Origin: Pseudomonadota bacterium
GTDB taxonomy: Bacteria; Pseudomonadota; Alphaproteobacteria; CACIAM-22H2
Direction: 5' to 3'
Length of the DNA: 5,501 bases
NCBI GenBank assembly: GCA_020161965.1
Contig: JAIUNH010000286.1
Coordinates: forward strand, 1 to 5,501
The notes under the pieces are model-generated. The model ran no database searches. It worked only from the letters and a program-made list of their open reading frames with translations, and had not been told where the DNA came from. The stretch's first letter is position 1. The number at the start of each line of letters is the position of its first letter. The position numbers were made by a program, and so were the translations under genes. This document shows, piece by piece, positions 5,248-5,501 of this stretch.

Positions 5248-5501
5248 AAATCACGGCGGTGGAGGCGTTCACGGTCGATTTCTTCCGCGCGAATTTCGTC
5301 TTCGCGCGGATCGAAACCGATACGGGCATCGAGGGCGTGGGCGAAGGCAGCGTCGAATTCGCCGAACAGGCGGTCGCCGACACGATCGGCTATTTCGCGC
5401 CGATGCTGCTGGGCGAGAACCCGTATGACGTTGAGCGTCTGACGGAGCTTCTGAATCGTGAGTCCTATTGGCGCATGGGCATTGTCCATCGTAGCGCCCT
5501 C
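5244..5501 (+). CDS. Enolase-superfamily (mandelate racemase/muconate lactonizing type) enzyme, N-terminal 86 residues
   Basis: The gene begins with GTG at 5244 inside the regulator's stop (GTGA overlap), and the frame stays open to the window edge. The peptide MKITAVEAFTVDFF, then VFARIETDTGIEGVGEGSVEFAEQAV, APMLLGENPYDVERL and ESYWRMGIVHRSAL is the N-terminal capping domain of the mandelate racemase/muconate lactonizing group. The G-x-x-G-x-GE stretch (27-34) and the aromatic/arginine loop WRMG help shape the substrate pocket. The catalytic barrel, with its metal-binding acidic residues and general bases, lies beyond the window. Galactonate-dehydratase-like members share this N-terminal style, and the sugar-transport context favours an acid-sugar dehydratase. 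Racemases and cycloisomerases of the same superfamily cannot be excluded from 86 residues. A GCGGGA (5230-5235) 8 bp upstream may serve as a weak ribosome binding site. Confidence 0.88.
   Translation, partial: MKITAVEAFTVDFFRANFVFARIETDTGIEGVGEGSVEFAEQAVADTIGYFAPMLLGENPYDVERLTELLNRESYWRMGIVHRSAL

Overview
The window comes from a high-GC bacterium. Gene content, codon usage and the style of intergenic DNA suggest an alphaproteobacterium. This is an inference, because no rRNA or other taxonomic marker is present. All seven genes lie on the + strand and look like one carbohydrate-type uptake and catabolic locus, cut at both ends by the window.

Region 1 (1-4229) is a tightly packed operon. It holds the tail of a MalF/UgpA-like sugar ABC permease and a MalG/UgpE-like partner permease overlapping it by 14 bp. 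These are followed by an FAD-dependent oxidoreductase, a Gfo/Idh/MocA NAD(P)-dependent dehydrogenase starting 2 bp later, and a classical short-chain dehydrogenase sharing an ATGA stop/start overlap. A hairpin with a T6 tract (4232-4265) probably ends this operon.

Region 2 (4230-4551, 322 bp) has no credible protein gene but is rich in structure. It contains the putative terminator, AT-rich inverted repeats (4287-4355), a 3'-terminal fragment of a tRNA gene ending in CCA (about 4392-4417, tRNA-Pro-like) with no 5' half, a second weak hairpin (4441-4463), and a promoter region with two short palindromes just before the regulator. A severed tRNA 3' end next to AT-rich inverted repeats resembles an attachment site left by integration of a genomic island. 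By the usual geometry the island would lie to the left.

Region 3 (4552-5501) holds a GntR/FCD-family regulator. It overlaps by GTGA the start of an enolase-superfamily (MR/MLE) acid-sugar dehydratase-like gene, which runs off the right edge.

Together the genes suggest import of a sugar or sugar derivative, up to three oxidation/reduction steps (FAD enzyme, Gfo/Idh/MocA, SDR), dehydration of a sugar acid by the enolase-superfamily enzyme, and control by the GntR protein. The substrate cannot be read from the sequence. The combination does not match a pathway I can name with confidence.
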